A stretch of DNA of 19,626 bases. It comes from an uncultured Lachnospiraceae bacterium (GTDB lineage: Bacteria; Bacillota; Clostridia; Lachnospirales; Lachnospiraceae). The translations under genes and the position numbers were made by a program. The stretch is taken from NCBI GenBank assembly GCA_947382415.1, contig CANCYO010000056.1:1-19626 (forward strand). The letters are read 5' to 3'. Below, piece by piece: positions 7,748 to 15,730 of the stretch; position 1 is the first letter of the stretch; each line of letters starts with the position of its first letter. The notes under the pieces were generated by a model that was not told the DNA's origin, searched no databases, and was given only the letters and a program-made list of their open reading frames with translations.

Positions 7748-8821
7748 CTAGTCGCCGAAGCTGATGCCAAGAAGCTTGGCCTCCTGCACAATAGACGCAT
7801 CGGGAGATAAATATTTCAGCTTACCCGCCACATCTTCAAGCGGAACACGAACGATCTCACGATTCTTGTAACCTACCATAAATCCATACTGCCCCTCTAA
7901 AATCAGCCTGCCTGCCTCGGCACCCAGACGGCTTGCAAACACGCGGTCATACGGGCAGGGACTTCCCCCGCGCTGAGTATGCCCCGGAACGGTAACGCGC
8001 ACTTCCCGCCCGGTCTTCTTCTGAATCCGCTCCGCCAGCTCATAGGAAACAGACGGATGCGTACAACTTTCCATTTTCTTCTTCAATTCCTTCTTGGAGA
8101 GCTTCGCGTCCTCCTTGGAGATCGCACCCTCAGCCACCGCAATGATGGTAAAACGGCTTCCGTTCTTGTCACGTTCCTCGATCTTCTGAATCACTTTATC
8201 AATATCATAAGGAATCTCGGGAACTAAAATGATGTCCGCACCGCTGGCCATACCTGCGTTCAGTGTAAGCCAGCCGACCTTGTGCCCCATCACCTCCACG
8301 ATAAACACACGGCCATGAGAAGCAGCCGTTGTGTGAATACAGTCGATGGCCTCCGTGGCGATATTCACCGCACTCTGGAATCCGAAAGTCATATCCGTTC
8401 CCCACAGATCATTGTCGATGGTCTTGGGCAGAGTCACCACATTCAGCCCCTCTTCCCGCAGGAGATTCGCCGTCTTGTGTGTCCCGTTTCCACCCAGAAT
8501 CACCAGACAGTCCAATTTCAGCTTATAATAATTCTGCTTCATGGCCTCCACCTTATTCAGACCGTTTTCATCCGGGTCCTGAATGGTCTTGAACGGCGTC
8601 CGGGAGGTTCCTAAAATCGTGCCGCCCTTCGTGAGAATACCCGAAAAATCTCTTCCCGTAAGCATCTGGAAATTGCTGTAGATCAACCCCCTGTAGCCGT
8701 CCAGAAACCCATAGATCTCCACCTGCTCATCACTGTTCAGAAGTGTCTTTACCACACCTCTCATTGCCGCGTTCAACGCCTGACAGTCTCCGCCACTGGT
8801 CAACATACCGATTCTCTTCAT
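7748..8821 (-). CDS. 6-phosphofructokinase
   Basis: The enzyme phosphorylates fructose 6-phosphate at C1, a committed step of glycolysis. The 357-aa protein matches the PfkA fold: TSGGD (8-12), RTPF (74-77), GGNGT (110-114), PKTIDND (132-138, with catalytic Asp136), ASHGRVFIVEVMG, and VPGHTQRGGSPCPYDR near the end. Gly113 in GGNGT suggests ATP use, since PPi-dependent enzymes have Asp there. Lys133 is the residue found in PPi and mixed-type enzymes, and Asn112 replaces the usual Asp. The phosphate donor is therefore not certain. The start has a GGGAGGA site 7 nt upstream, and a good promoter lies about 75 bp upstream. It is probably first in an operon with dnaX-ybaB-recR. Confidence 0.93.
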   Translation of the reverse strand: MKRIGMLTSGGDCQALNAAMRGVVKTLLNSDEQVEIYGFLDGYRGLIYSNFQMLTGRDFSGILTKGGTILGTSRTPFKTIQDPDENGLNKVEAMKQNYYKLKLDCLVILGGNGTHKTANLLREEGLNVVTLPKTIDNDLWGTDMTFGFQSAVNIATEAIDCIHTTAASHGRVFIVEVMGHKVGWLTLNAGMASGADIILVPEIPYDIDKVIQKIEERDKNGSRFTIIAVAEGAISKEDAKLSKKELKKKMESCTHPSVSYELAERIQKKTGREVRVTVPGHTQRGGSPCPYDRVFASRLGAEAGRLILEGQYGFMVGYKNREIVRVPLEDVAGKLKYLSPDASIVQEAKLLGISFGD

Positions 8822-8896
8822 GGTCGTTCCTCCCTTCGCTCACTATGCTCCCTTTACTCATATGCAGTTTTAACATTTTCTGCCTATCCAAACTAA

Positions 8897-8925
8897 ATTA
8901 TATCCTAAATCACGCCGAGAGACAA
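8897..8925 (-). promoter_or_regulatory. Promoter of the pfk-dnaX-ybaB-recR operon
   Basis: On the minus strand there is -35 TTGTCT (complement of 8920-8925), a 17-bp spacer and a perfect -10 TATAAT (complement of 8897-8902). The start is expected near 8890, giving a 5' leader of about 70 nt before pfk. No riboswitch or leader hairpin is evident. Confidence 0.7.
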
Positions 8926-8986
8926 CAGAGGAAACACAAAATATGCCAAAGTTAATAAAAAGTTTGATAAAAGTTTCATTTCATGG

Positions 8987-9015
8987 TTGCATTACGAATT
9001 GATTTCCTTTACAAT
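8987..9015 (+). promoter_or_regulatory. Probable promoter of tRNA-Ser
   Basis: TTGCAT (8987-8992), a 17-bp spacer and TACAAT (9010-9015) lie just upstream of the tRNA, with initiation expected around 9022, about 18 nt before the mature 5' end. It is divergent from the pfk promoter. Confidence 0.5.
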
Positions 9016-9039
9016 ATATAGCGTGTAAAATTTATACTT

Positions 9040-9125
9040 GGAGACGTATCGAAGCGGTCATAACGGGGCGCACTCGAAATGCGTTTGCCCTCCGGGGCAC
9101 GAGGGTTCGAATCCCTCCGTCTCCG
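9040..9125 (+). tRNA. tRNA-Ser (anticodon CGA, reads UCG)
   Basis: This is an 86-nt class II tRNA. The acceptor stem GGAGACG (9040-9046) pairs with CGTCTCC (9118-9124), followed by discriminator G at 9125. The anticodon arm is GCGCA-CTCGAAA-TGCGT, with anticodon CGA. The long variable arm contains GCCC-TCC-GGGGC, which is diagnostic of Ser. The T arm is GAGGG-TTCGAAT-CCCTC. The 3' CCA is not encoded. The right-hand neighbour is the AT-rich accessory segment, and tRNA genes are common insertion points. I found no second copy of the tRNA 3' end in the window. Confidence 0.95.
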
Positions 9126-9129
9126 CTGA

Positions 9130-9181
9130 AACAAAAGAGGACGTCGCAAAATCACCAGGCCGTGATTAGGCGGCGTCCTCT
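9130..9181 (-). terminator. Terminator after the YobI-type NTPase gene
   Basis: The outer stem is AGAGGACG (9136-9143) with CGTCCTCT (9174-9181). Inside it is a second perfect stem, AATCAC with GTGATT (about 9150-9167). On the minus strand the stem is followed by TTTTGTTT, a good U tract, about 25 bp beyond the NTPase stop codon. On the plus strand it begins 11 nt after the tRNA but lacks a T run, so any role for the tRNA is weaker. Confidence 0.75.
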
Positions 9182-9205
9182 CGCTAATCTATTGATTACT
9201 TTTTG

Positions 9206-12200
9206 TCATGCTCCGGTTAGAGCTTCTTCCTTCCTTTTTTTGGCTGTTTTTCCATATACATGAAATAATTCGGCATCATTTGCATCTTTCTCATAATCCC
9301 CTATCCATTTTCTTTTTAATAATGCCTCCAGTATTTGCTCACTTATTTCTGTCGCAGAAACCTTGCCGGATTGTCCTTCTAAAATTTCTTTATACTCTGT
9401 CAATCCCAACTGCTCAAACGCGGACTTCACCGCTCCTTTAGTAATACCTGCTTTAATCTGCTGTATCAAAAAGTCTACTTTATCTTCATCTTCTAATTGG
9501 CTTGACTCTATTAAATGTTCAAAAAGCTTAGCATGTACCGGACACGGTAGTTCTACTGCACTTTGAATCTCTCTGATAGCCAAATCTGAAATGCATTCTT
9601 TCATCTGTTTTCTATTGGAAGGATACCATTGTAAAAGATACGTGAAATCTTCCTCACAATACAGATGTTTCACAATATAATCTTCAACTCTTGCCGAATA
9701 CTTTTTATCTTTAATAGAAACAGGTTTTGTTTCAAATTCCAGCAGCCGAATTTTCAGCTCATCGTCAATTTTCTTTTCAAGTAAGTAATTCAATTCTACT
9801 GAAGAAAACATCGTTCTACTCATTATCCCCACATATGCCTCAATATTTTTTAGAATAAAGGACATGCGCTGCTCAGAATAATGTTTCCGAACTACCGCCA
9901 ATGTATCTGCATTCATTTCCAAAATATTCTTGACTATCAATATCTGGATCTTATCAGGCGCTATTAAATCTTGCGGCAATGCAATACACATCATCTTTAA
10001 TGAACCAACTATGCTTTCATACTTATCATTTGCAAGTTCATTTTCTCTGATAATACATTCAAATAGTTTTTGTACAGCAGCCTCACCATACTTTTCATCC
10101 AAATTATCCACTTCAATAATCGGACATACGTCGAATCCATTAATGAATTTCACCAAATTATCATCCAGACCATTGCCTGACAGAAAATAGTAATCACACA
10201 AGTTCACAACAGTCTTTTGAACCTTATCCTGTTTCAACAATTCACCCCACCACCCGGTATCTTTAACTTCTGTCAAATTAGATAATGCTCTTTTCATGGA
10301 GACGATATATGCCCTCCTGTTCTCTTCGGTTATTCCATCATTGTTTAAGACATACAGTGCCACCTGCTCTGTATCGTCCGTCTCCCGTATTTCGGCAAGT
10401 ATTGCAAAAATATACAAGTCAATATTTTCTTTCACATAAATACATAAGGGTTCATCTGTCTTGGACAATATAATGGACAAGCTTCTCTCCAACACATCTT
10501 CCCTGGGCTGAACATGATAACGGAATTGCAGCATTTTCTGTATCATCGCCATATTAATATGATACATATTATTCTCATAAACAAACTGCAGAAGTTCAGT
10601 ATTTGCCGTTTCTAAATTGATATCATTGAAGTGGATATTTAACAATTTGAGCCTGTTTTCCATTGTATTTATATCTATGCCAGGGACAGACATAAAATCT
10701 GTATCGCATTCGATAAAATTACTTATTTCATTTTCATAATTGTTTTCATCAATAACCTCTCCATCGCAAACGCATAATGTATCTGCCACGTATCTTCTTT
10801 TCTGCTGTAATGGAAATCTATCCTCTAATAGAATCCATTTATTAGCGCCCGTCCAGTACGAGTTAAACTCTTTCACAAAATTTTCTCTAAACGCATCACT
10901 TTCCAAAAATCGTGACACAAATTCAGCCGGTTCTGTATCACAAATAAGCTGCCAGAAATTCTGTAATTGCTGTTTATATTTTGCCGTGTCAGAAAGTAAT
11001 TCCTTCAACAAAGCAAAATTCAGAACTTCCTCCTCTAGAAAGTCAACCACGCGCATTCTTTCTATTACCAGAGCCGCATTGTTTAACGGGTACTCAAAAG
11101 GTTGCCTGCGTCTGTCTGTAACACTTCGGATAAAAGTTTTATCATTTGCCGTTATACTGTTTTCATAAAAATACGTCATATAGTCTGGGTAAGTTTCGTC
11201 CAAATATCCCTCCCTGATAAGCACCTTTATCAAACCAAAGTAGGGACTCCTCTTTACCTCCGCAAACTCTTCAGTCTCACCAAGCGTATTTTGGTAATTA
11301 GTTTTAAAAACCATTGTTTCATTTTCCCTGGTTATGATATCTTTCAAATACATATGTTCAAGTTTTGCTATTTCTCTCTTTATCTGTTTGATTTGCAGAT
11401 TGTTTTTATTGATTTGTCCGTTCTCTCTTTTTTCTATTAGACTTTTGCGTTCTACATACTTTGGATTTTGCTCCATGGCTTTTCGTTCATTTTCAATACT
11501 AATATGCTGTCTACCATAATTATTTGAATTCTTCACTACATCCCCAGATGCTAAAATGGCTTCCACAAATTCTTTTCTGCTTGGATACGCTGTCTCCCTC
11601 TTGCCATCCACTATAATATCTCCGTCTATCAAAAAATAGAGTGCGTTTAATTCATCTAAATCATTACACATTTCACCCTTTATCTGGTCGTTCTCTGCCT
11701 GCAGCGGCTCTACTTTCTGATTTAACTGCTCAATTTTATCACGAATAAAACTCCCCTTTTCTGCAAACAATGTATAAACATATCCCCTGCCAACCTGTAA
11801 ATCACTAAAGTCTTTCGGAAATAAATTTTTGTATACAATCATTGCCAATAATCTGCTATTGCCCTGTTCTGAAAAAGATGTATTCAGCTTTTCATGGTAA
11901 ACGATAAATTCATTACAAATATTCTTTAACACACGCATATCATCCACATACAACGACAACCTTTTCACAAGTTCCATGTCGAATAATTCCAATAGGTTTG
12001 CCCTTTTAAAATAATCAATAAATTTATCATAAGCATTTGAAGCGTCCACTACTGGAACTATCGGAAGAATGAAATCAAAAAATTTCGTTCTATCCTTAGA
12101 TTCAAACACATCATCCCGCAGCAAATAGAAAAAACGAATCACTTGTTTTGACTCTTTTTCGTCTTCTGCATTTTCTTTCGTTTTGTCTTTTGAATTGAGT

Positions 12201-13003
12201 AAAAAATTAATTTCCCGTAATTTTTCAAAAATTACGTTTGTATTGTACCTGTCGATATCCTCAAAAATAATCCCATCAACATCTGTTTGCTTAAAAATAT
12301 ATAATACTTCATTTAAATATTTGTCAAAATATGAATCCTTTGATTCCTCAAATATCTCAATCTCATTCCCTTGGAATGTAAGCTTTTTAAATAGCTTGAC
12401 ACTTTTCTGAAGCTTCACACCTTCATAAATTGCTATACCCAAGATTATGAGTACTGCCGTTCCCATCACAAACTCTATTTCATTTGTCGTGGTAAATTGA
12501 AGTACTTTTCGCAAAATATTACTGGAAAATCCGCCAATCATATTTTCCCAAGTATTTTTAAATCTCAGGAAGCAGGTAATCGTTATAAACGCAGTAATAA
12601 GCAGAGACACTTTAAGCACCTGCTTTCTGTCCATATTCTTTTTAATTCTAAAATTTGTTAAAGGAACTTTCTGTGGGTCAATCTGGTGAACTAATTGATT
12701 AATAATTTTTCCTTCCAGCGCAATCTCCCGCTTTTCATCACTCTCCTCGCCTTTATTATCATCTTCTTCATCCTTAGCAATGGTCGAAGTAAAATGCGCA
12801 AGTGAAATATGTATAAATTTCTTTTGGGGATGTTCTTTTTTATATGACTCAAACATACTGCTCTTACCTGCGCCATAAACTCCGGATATTGCAATATTTC
12901 TTATATCCTCATGGGCAAAAACATAATCCATCGCCTTATCATATATGCCCATCTCTACATCATCAGTTGGAGTTAATTTGTAGAATTCATACTGATTATC
13001 CAT
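9206..13003 (-). CDS. YobI-type (KAP-like) membrane P-loop NTPase
   Basis: This is a very large (1265-aa) protein. The N-terminal domain has the YobI-type opening LTPTDD, Walker A GVYGAGKSS (41-49) and Walker B IIFEDIDR (245-252, acidic 248, 249 and 251). These are followed by FYLLRDDVF (292-300) and DRTKFFDFILP. Two membrane helices (about 129-147 and 178-196) are inserted between Walker A and Walker B. That arrangement is characteristic of KAP P-loop NTPases, some of which (such as PifA) exclude phage. Residues 350-400 carry the conserved DDMRVLKNICNEF and YKNLFPKDFSDL blocks. Two coiled-coil-like stretches follow (about 420-445 and 520-555), then about 700 residues of helical sequence that I do not recognise. 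The gene is visibly more AT-rich than its housekeeping neighbours, stands alone with its own terminator, and lies next to tRNA-Ser. A role in defence or conflict is inference. Confidence 0.85.
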   Translation of the reverse strand: MDNQYEFYKLTPTDDVEMGIYDKAMDYVFAHEDIRNIAISGVYGAGKSSMFESYKKEHPQKKFIHISLAHFTSTIAKDEEDDNKGEESDEKREIALEGKIINQLVHQIDPQKVPLTNFRIKKNMDRKQVLKVSLLITAFITITCFLRFKNTWENMIGGFSSNILRKVLQFTTTNEIEFVMGTAVLIILGIAIYEGVKLQKSVKLFKKLTFQGNEIEIFEESKDSYFDKYLNEVLYIFKQTDVDGIIFEDIDRYNTNVIFEKLREINFLLNSKDKTKENAEDEKESKQVIRFFYLLRDDVFESKDRTKFFDFILPIVPVVDASNAYDKFIDYFKRANLLELFDMELVKRLSLYVDDMRVLKNICNEFIVYHEKLNTSFSEQGNSRLLAMIVYKNLFPKDFSDLQVGRGYVYTLFAEKGSFIRDKIEQLNQKVEPLQAENDQIKGEMCNDLDELNALYFLIDGDIIVDGKRETAYPSRKEFVEAILASGDVVKNSNNYGRQHISIENERKAMEQNPKYVERKSLIEKRENGQINKNNLQIKQIKREIAKLEHMYLKDIITRENETMVFKTNYQNTLGETEEFAEVKRSPYFGLIKVLIREGYLDETYPDYMTYFYENSITANDKTFIRSVTDRRRQPFEYPLNNAALVIERMRVVDFLEEEVLNFALLKELLSDTAKYKQQLQNFWQLICDTEPAEFVSRFLESDAFRENFVKEFNSYWTGANKWILLEDRFPLQQKRRYVADTLCVCDGEVIDENNYENEISNFIECDTDFMSVPGIDINTMENRLKLLNIHFNDINLETANTELLQFVYENNMYHINMAMIQKMLQFRYHVQPREDVLERSLSIILSKTDEPLCIYVKENIDLYIFAILAEIRETDDTEQVALYVLNNDGITEENRRAYIVSMKRALSNLTEVKDTGWWGELLKQDKVQKTVVNLCDYYFLSGNGLDDNLVKFINGFDVCPIIEVDNLDEKYGEAAVQKLFECIIRENELANDKYESIVGSLKMMCIALPQDLIAPDKIQILIVKNILEMNADTLAVVRKHYSEQRMSFILKNIEAYVGIMSRTMFSSVELNYLLEKKIDDELKIRLLEFETKPVSIKDKKYSARVEDYIVKHLYCEEDFTYLLQWYPSNRKQMKECISDLAIREIQSAVELPCPVHAKLFEHLIESSQLEDEDKVDFLIQQIKAGITKGAVKSAFEQLGLTEYKEILEGQSGKVSATEISEQILEALLKRKWIGDYEKDANDAELFHVYGKTAKKRKEEALTGA

Positions 13004-13087
13004 GTTGCGTTCCTCTTTTACTTTTCATTTGATTGCTTTCAAATAATGCATACCTCTAAACCATTTATTAACATTATCTTGTTTACT

Positions 13088-13117
13088 ATAATATCACATT
13101 TTTACTAAATTCTACAA
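13088..13117 (-). promoter_or_regulatory. Possible promoter of the YobI-type NTPase gene
   Basis: On the minus strand there is TTGTAG (complement of 13112-13117), an 18-bp spacer and TATTAT (complement of 13088-13093), about 85 bp upstream of the start codon. The whole stretch is AT-rich, so matches of this quality can arise by chance. Confidence 0.4.
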
Positions 13118-13131
13118 AATATTTTCCCAAT

Positions 13132-13161
13132 TAAAAAACAGCGACATACTCTAAATCGCTG
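13132..13161 (-). terminator. Terminator-like hairpin upstream of the NTPase promoter
   Basis: CAGCGA (13139-13144) pairs with TCGCTG (13156-13161) around an 11-nt loop. On the minus strand the stem is followed by a run of T (complement of 13133-13138). No intact minus-strand gene lies immediately upstream; the nearest is the ABC subunit ending at 14084. It may shield the NTPase gene from read-through or be left from a lost gene. The stem is short. Confidence 0.45.
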
Positions 13162-13308
13162 CTTTCATTTATTACTGTTGTACACACAAAGAAATTTGTA
13201 TTTAACAGCCTGCTTTATCTTTTCAAAATGCTTTGCCAATTGGTTTTATTATATAGAATCTTGATTATGTAAACCAATACACCTCAATAATCCTTCATCT
13301 ACCAACAT

Positions 13309-14087
13309 ATGTCCTGCCGGGAACTGATTCAGCTATTCTGCCACGCGCTTCTCTCCTCTGTTCTACTTTCTCCACTACTTCAGGAAGTGGACAACGCAGA
13401 AAAAGACATTGTGGAAACGCTTGGAAGCGAGACATTTGCGTTTGCACGGGAATGTGCCTGCAGTCTTTACAACTGCTGTGATATACGCAAATCCGATCGC
13501 AAGTATAATGCGGTGCGGGACAGTCATATGGCGGAAAAAGTGCAGTGGTTTATAGAACACGGGGACGGAAGTGTCATTTCATCAATGGACATAACGGACA
13601 TATCGGAAAAGTCAATTCTGCAAATTATGATTGTCTCGGCAAGCTGCTGACACAGCAGCTTGGTGACAGCTATTTTGCCATCGGTACAGACGCGGGAGTC
13701 ACTTCTTTCAATTCCCAGACAGATAGTGGATTTAAGGAGTTGAAAGTGAAAAACCAGAACGATTTGACTTCACTGGCCGCAAAAACAGAACAAGAATATT
13801 ATTACGTAGATTTTGGAGCAGCATCTGTGGATGATACCTGGAATAGCATAATATCGGATAAACAGAGAATGACTTCATTGAATGTGACGGTTGTGACGAC
13901 TGCAAAGGCGTTCTATACCATACAAGCCAAACGGGTTTCCAATGAGGTCATCAATCCGATTGCCTCTCTTGTTTCAAAGCACTATAAGGATAAAAACGGT
14001 AAACAAACTATTTACCACGCCATCATTGCCAAATATGGTCAAAAACGAGGTCTCAATCTTTACAATCATATTAAAAACAGTTTCTAA
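13309..14087 (+). pseudogene. Erythromycin esterase-like protein, 5'-truncated and frameshifted
   Basis: Two overlapping frames read as one broken protein. The first (from 13309) runs through RDSHMAEKVQWFIEHGDGSVI. The second continues as FINGHNGHIGKVNSANYDCLGKLLTQQLGDSYFAIGTD to a stop at 14087. Joining them needs one extra T in the TTT run at 13577-13579. The RDxxMAxxVxW segment, the (N/W)xHNxHIG motif and the LGxxLxxxLGDxYxAIGTD segment are typical of erythromycin esterase (EreA/EreB-like) proteins. Those proteins hydrolyse the macrolide lactone or have other, unknown substrates. Full proteins are around 400 aa. The N-terminal ~200 residues with the other catalytic His and Glu residues are missing, and no ribosome-binding site precedes 13309. 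The first ~20 codons may not be homologous. The 3' end overlaps the convergent ABC gene by 4 bp. Confidence 0.8.
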
Positions 14088-15730
14088 CCCAATCTCACCA
14101 CCCGGTCAAAATCCTCAAACGAAGACCTGCGGTGCGTGACCATAAGCACAACTTTTTCTTTCGTTAATTCCTTCATGGCCTCATGGATCATTTTCTCACT
14201 CTGGACATCCAGAGCAGAAGACGGTTCGTCCATTAAAAGGATAGGGGAATCCTTTAAAAATGCTCTCGCTATCGCAATGCGCTGACGCTGTCCCCCCGAC
14301 AGATTACTGCCCCCGGCGCTCAGACAGGTATCGTAGCCCTGGGGCAATGTATTGATAAACTCCTCCGCATACGAAAGCCTTGCCGCCCTTATGATCTGCT
14401 CATCTGCCGGCTGCCCCTTTCCCGTATATCCACAGGCAATGTTCTCGCGAACGCTGCCCTCAAACAAATAACTGTCCTGAGGGATATAAGTGATCAGCCC
14501 TCTAAGCTGCCAAAGCGGGTATTCATTGACGTCACGCCCATATAGTCTTATTTTTCCCGAATCCGTCTGATAAAATCGCATGAGCAGCTTCAATAAGGTA
14601 CTCTTTCCGCAACCGGACTCTCCCATGATCAATATCTTTTCGCCCGCCATAACATCCATGGAAAAGTCTTTGATCACGGCTTCCTCTCCGGGATAAGAAA
14701 AAGTCATATTTTCTATCGCAACCGGCATCAATGCCAAATCCGTTTCCATCACATCACTTCCGCCCTGCTCCTCGCAATCCAGTTCCAGAAAATCAAACAC
14801 TCTTCCGGCTCTCACCAGCGAAGCGGAAAATGTCGTGAGCGCAGAACCAAAGCTCTGCATCATCACGCTCACATTCATCTGCAGCGACACGATCGCCATC
14901 ACGGTTCCATAATCCGATTTTCCGCAGGACACCAATACCGCGCCCACTCCGATTGTCCCAAATGCCGCCAGTATTCCCAGTAAAAATGACAGCATTTCAA
15001 GCACCGCTGATTCCTTTACCTTCCGTCTTTCTTCTCTGGATGTCTGCATATTTTCATCCTGAAAATGATCAAGGACAATAGATGCGCCCCTATACATCCG
15101 AAGTGTTGTAAATCCTGACAAAATATCGCTTAACCGCGCGGTAAGTCCTGATAGTTTCTTTTGGATATCCTGCTCCATCCCTTTGATCTTATAGCTTATT
15201 TTCACAGAACAATATACTGTCACAAGGCAAAAAGCCAACGAAACCATTGTCAGCACCGGACTGTAAACCATCATTGCGATTACTGCCGTCACGCCGCTTG
15301 TCACCCTGCCAAACACCCAGTAAATATGTGAAAAATAAGAATCTTTCAACGAGTTGGCATCCCAGTTCAAGGTTTTAAGTCCTTCACCGCTGTGATGGCC
15401 CTCGTAATAATTCATATCCATCCGCATGAGCTTCTCAAAGAGCCGGATTTTAATATCAAAGACAATTTTACGAACAACTTTAATCTGAAGATACCTTCTG
15501 TATGGCGCCAGACAGTTAAGTACCACCAGAATAACACAGAGTGCTGCTGCCTGTTCAAACAGTTCCCGGTTTCCGTATTCCATGGCATTAAAAATCAGTT
15601 TATTCATATAGGGATAGGTCAGGTTCAGTACAACGGATGTGCCGATTGTCATGATAAAAATGCTCCAATAAGTAAAACGATACTTTCCGATATAGGATAA
15701 ATATCTTTTTAACGCACTGAACTCCCTCAT
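14084..15730 (-). CDS. ABC transporter, fused permease/ATPase, second subunit
   Basis: This is an exporter-fold half-transporter (548 aa): a six-helix membrane domain (about 1-310) followed by a nucleotide-binding domain. The NBD has all motifs: Walker A GESGCGKST (370-378), Q-loop Gln418 (YIPQDSYLFEGSVREN), signature LSGGQ (477-481), Walker B ILLMDEP (497-503) and H-loop His533. The ATG lies inside the end of the upstream ABC gene (4-bp ATGA overlap), so the two are co-translated and very likely form a heterodimer. The protein stops eight residues after DFDRVV-type sequence would normally run into GRIVExGTHEEL, so the usual last 20-30 residues are absent. The substrate is unknown. A pair with a divergent AraC regulator recalls YbtA/YbtPQ siderophore systems, but that is only an analogy. 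Confidence 0.92.
   Translation of the reverse strand: MREFSALKRYLSYIGKYRFTYWSIFIMTIGTSVVLNLTYPYMNKLIFNAMEYGNRELFEQAAALCVILVVLNCLAPYRRYLQIKVVRKIVFDIKIRLFEKLMRMDMNYYEGHHSGEGLKTLNWDANSLKDSYFSHIYWVFGRVTSGVTAVIAMMVYSPVLTMVSLAFCLVTVYCSVKISYKIKGMEQDIQKKLSGLTARLSDILSGFTTLRMYRGASIVLDHFQDENMQTSREERRKVKESAVLEMLSFLLGILAAFGTIGVGAVLVSCGKSDYGTVMAIVSLQMNVSVMMQSFGSALTTFSASLVRAGRVFDFLELDCEEQGGSDVMETDLALMPVAIENMTFSYPGEEAVIKDFSMDVMAGEKILIMGESGCGKSTLLKLLMRFYQTDSGKIRLYGRDVNEYPLWQLRGLITYIPQDSYLFEGSVRENIACGYTGKGQPADEQIIRAARLSYAEEFINTLPQGYDTCLSAGGSNLSGGQRQRIAIARAFLKDSPILLMDEPSSALDVQSEKMIHEAMKELTKEKVVLMVTHRRSSFEDFDRVVRLG

Larger units (their letters stand above)
13004..13308 (-). other. AT-rich intergenic region upstream of the NTPase gene
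   Basis: These 305 bp have no credible gene on either strand. They hold the probable NTPase promoter (13088-13117) and a small terminator-like hairpin (13139-13161). The rest (13170-13308) is AT-rich and unassigned; it leads into the truncated esterase relic without a ribosome-binding site. Confidence 0.6.

Noticed and set aside
9130..9200. Inverted repeats after tRNA-Ser as the start of a CRISPR array or transposon end
   Set aside because: A single nested hairpin with a U tract on the minus strand; explained as the terminator of the NTPase gene.
10299..10305. Short match to the tRNA-Ser acceptor sequence (GGAGACG) inside the NTPase gene, considered as an attachment-site copy
   Set aside because: Only 7 bp, without the adjoining T-arm sequence; expected by chance.
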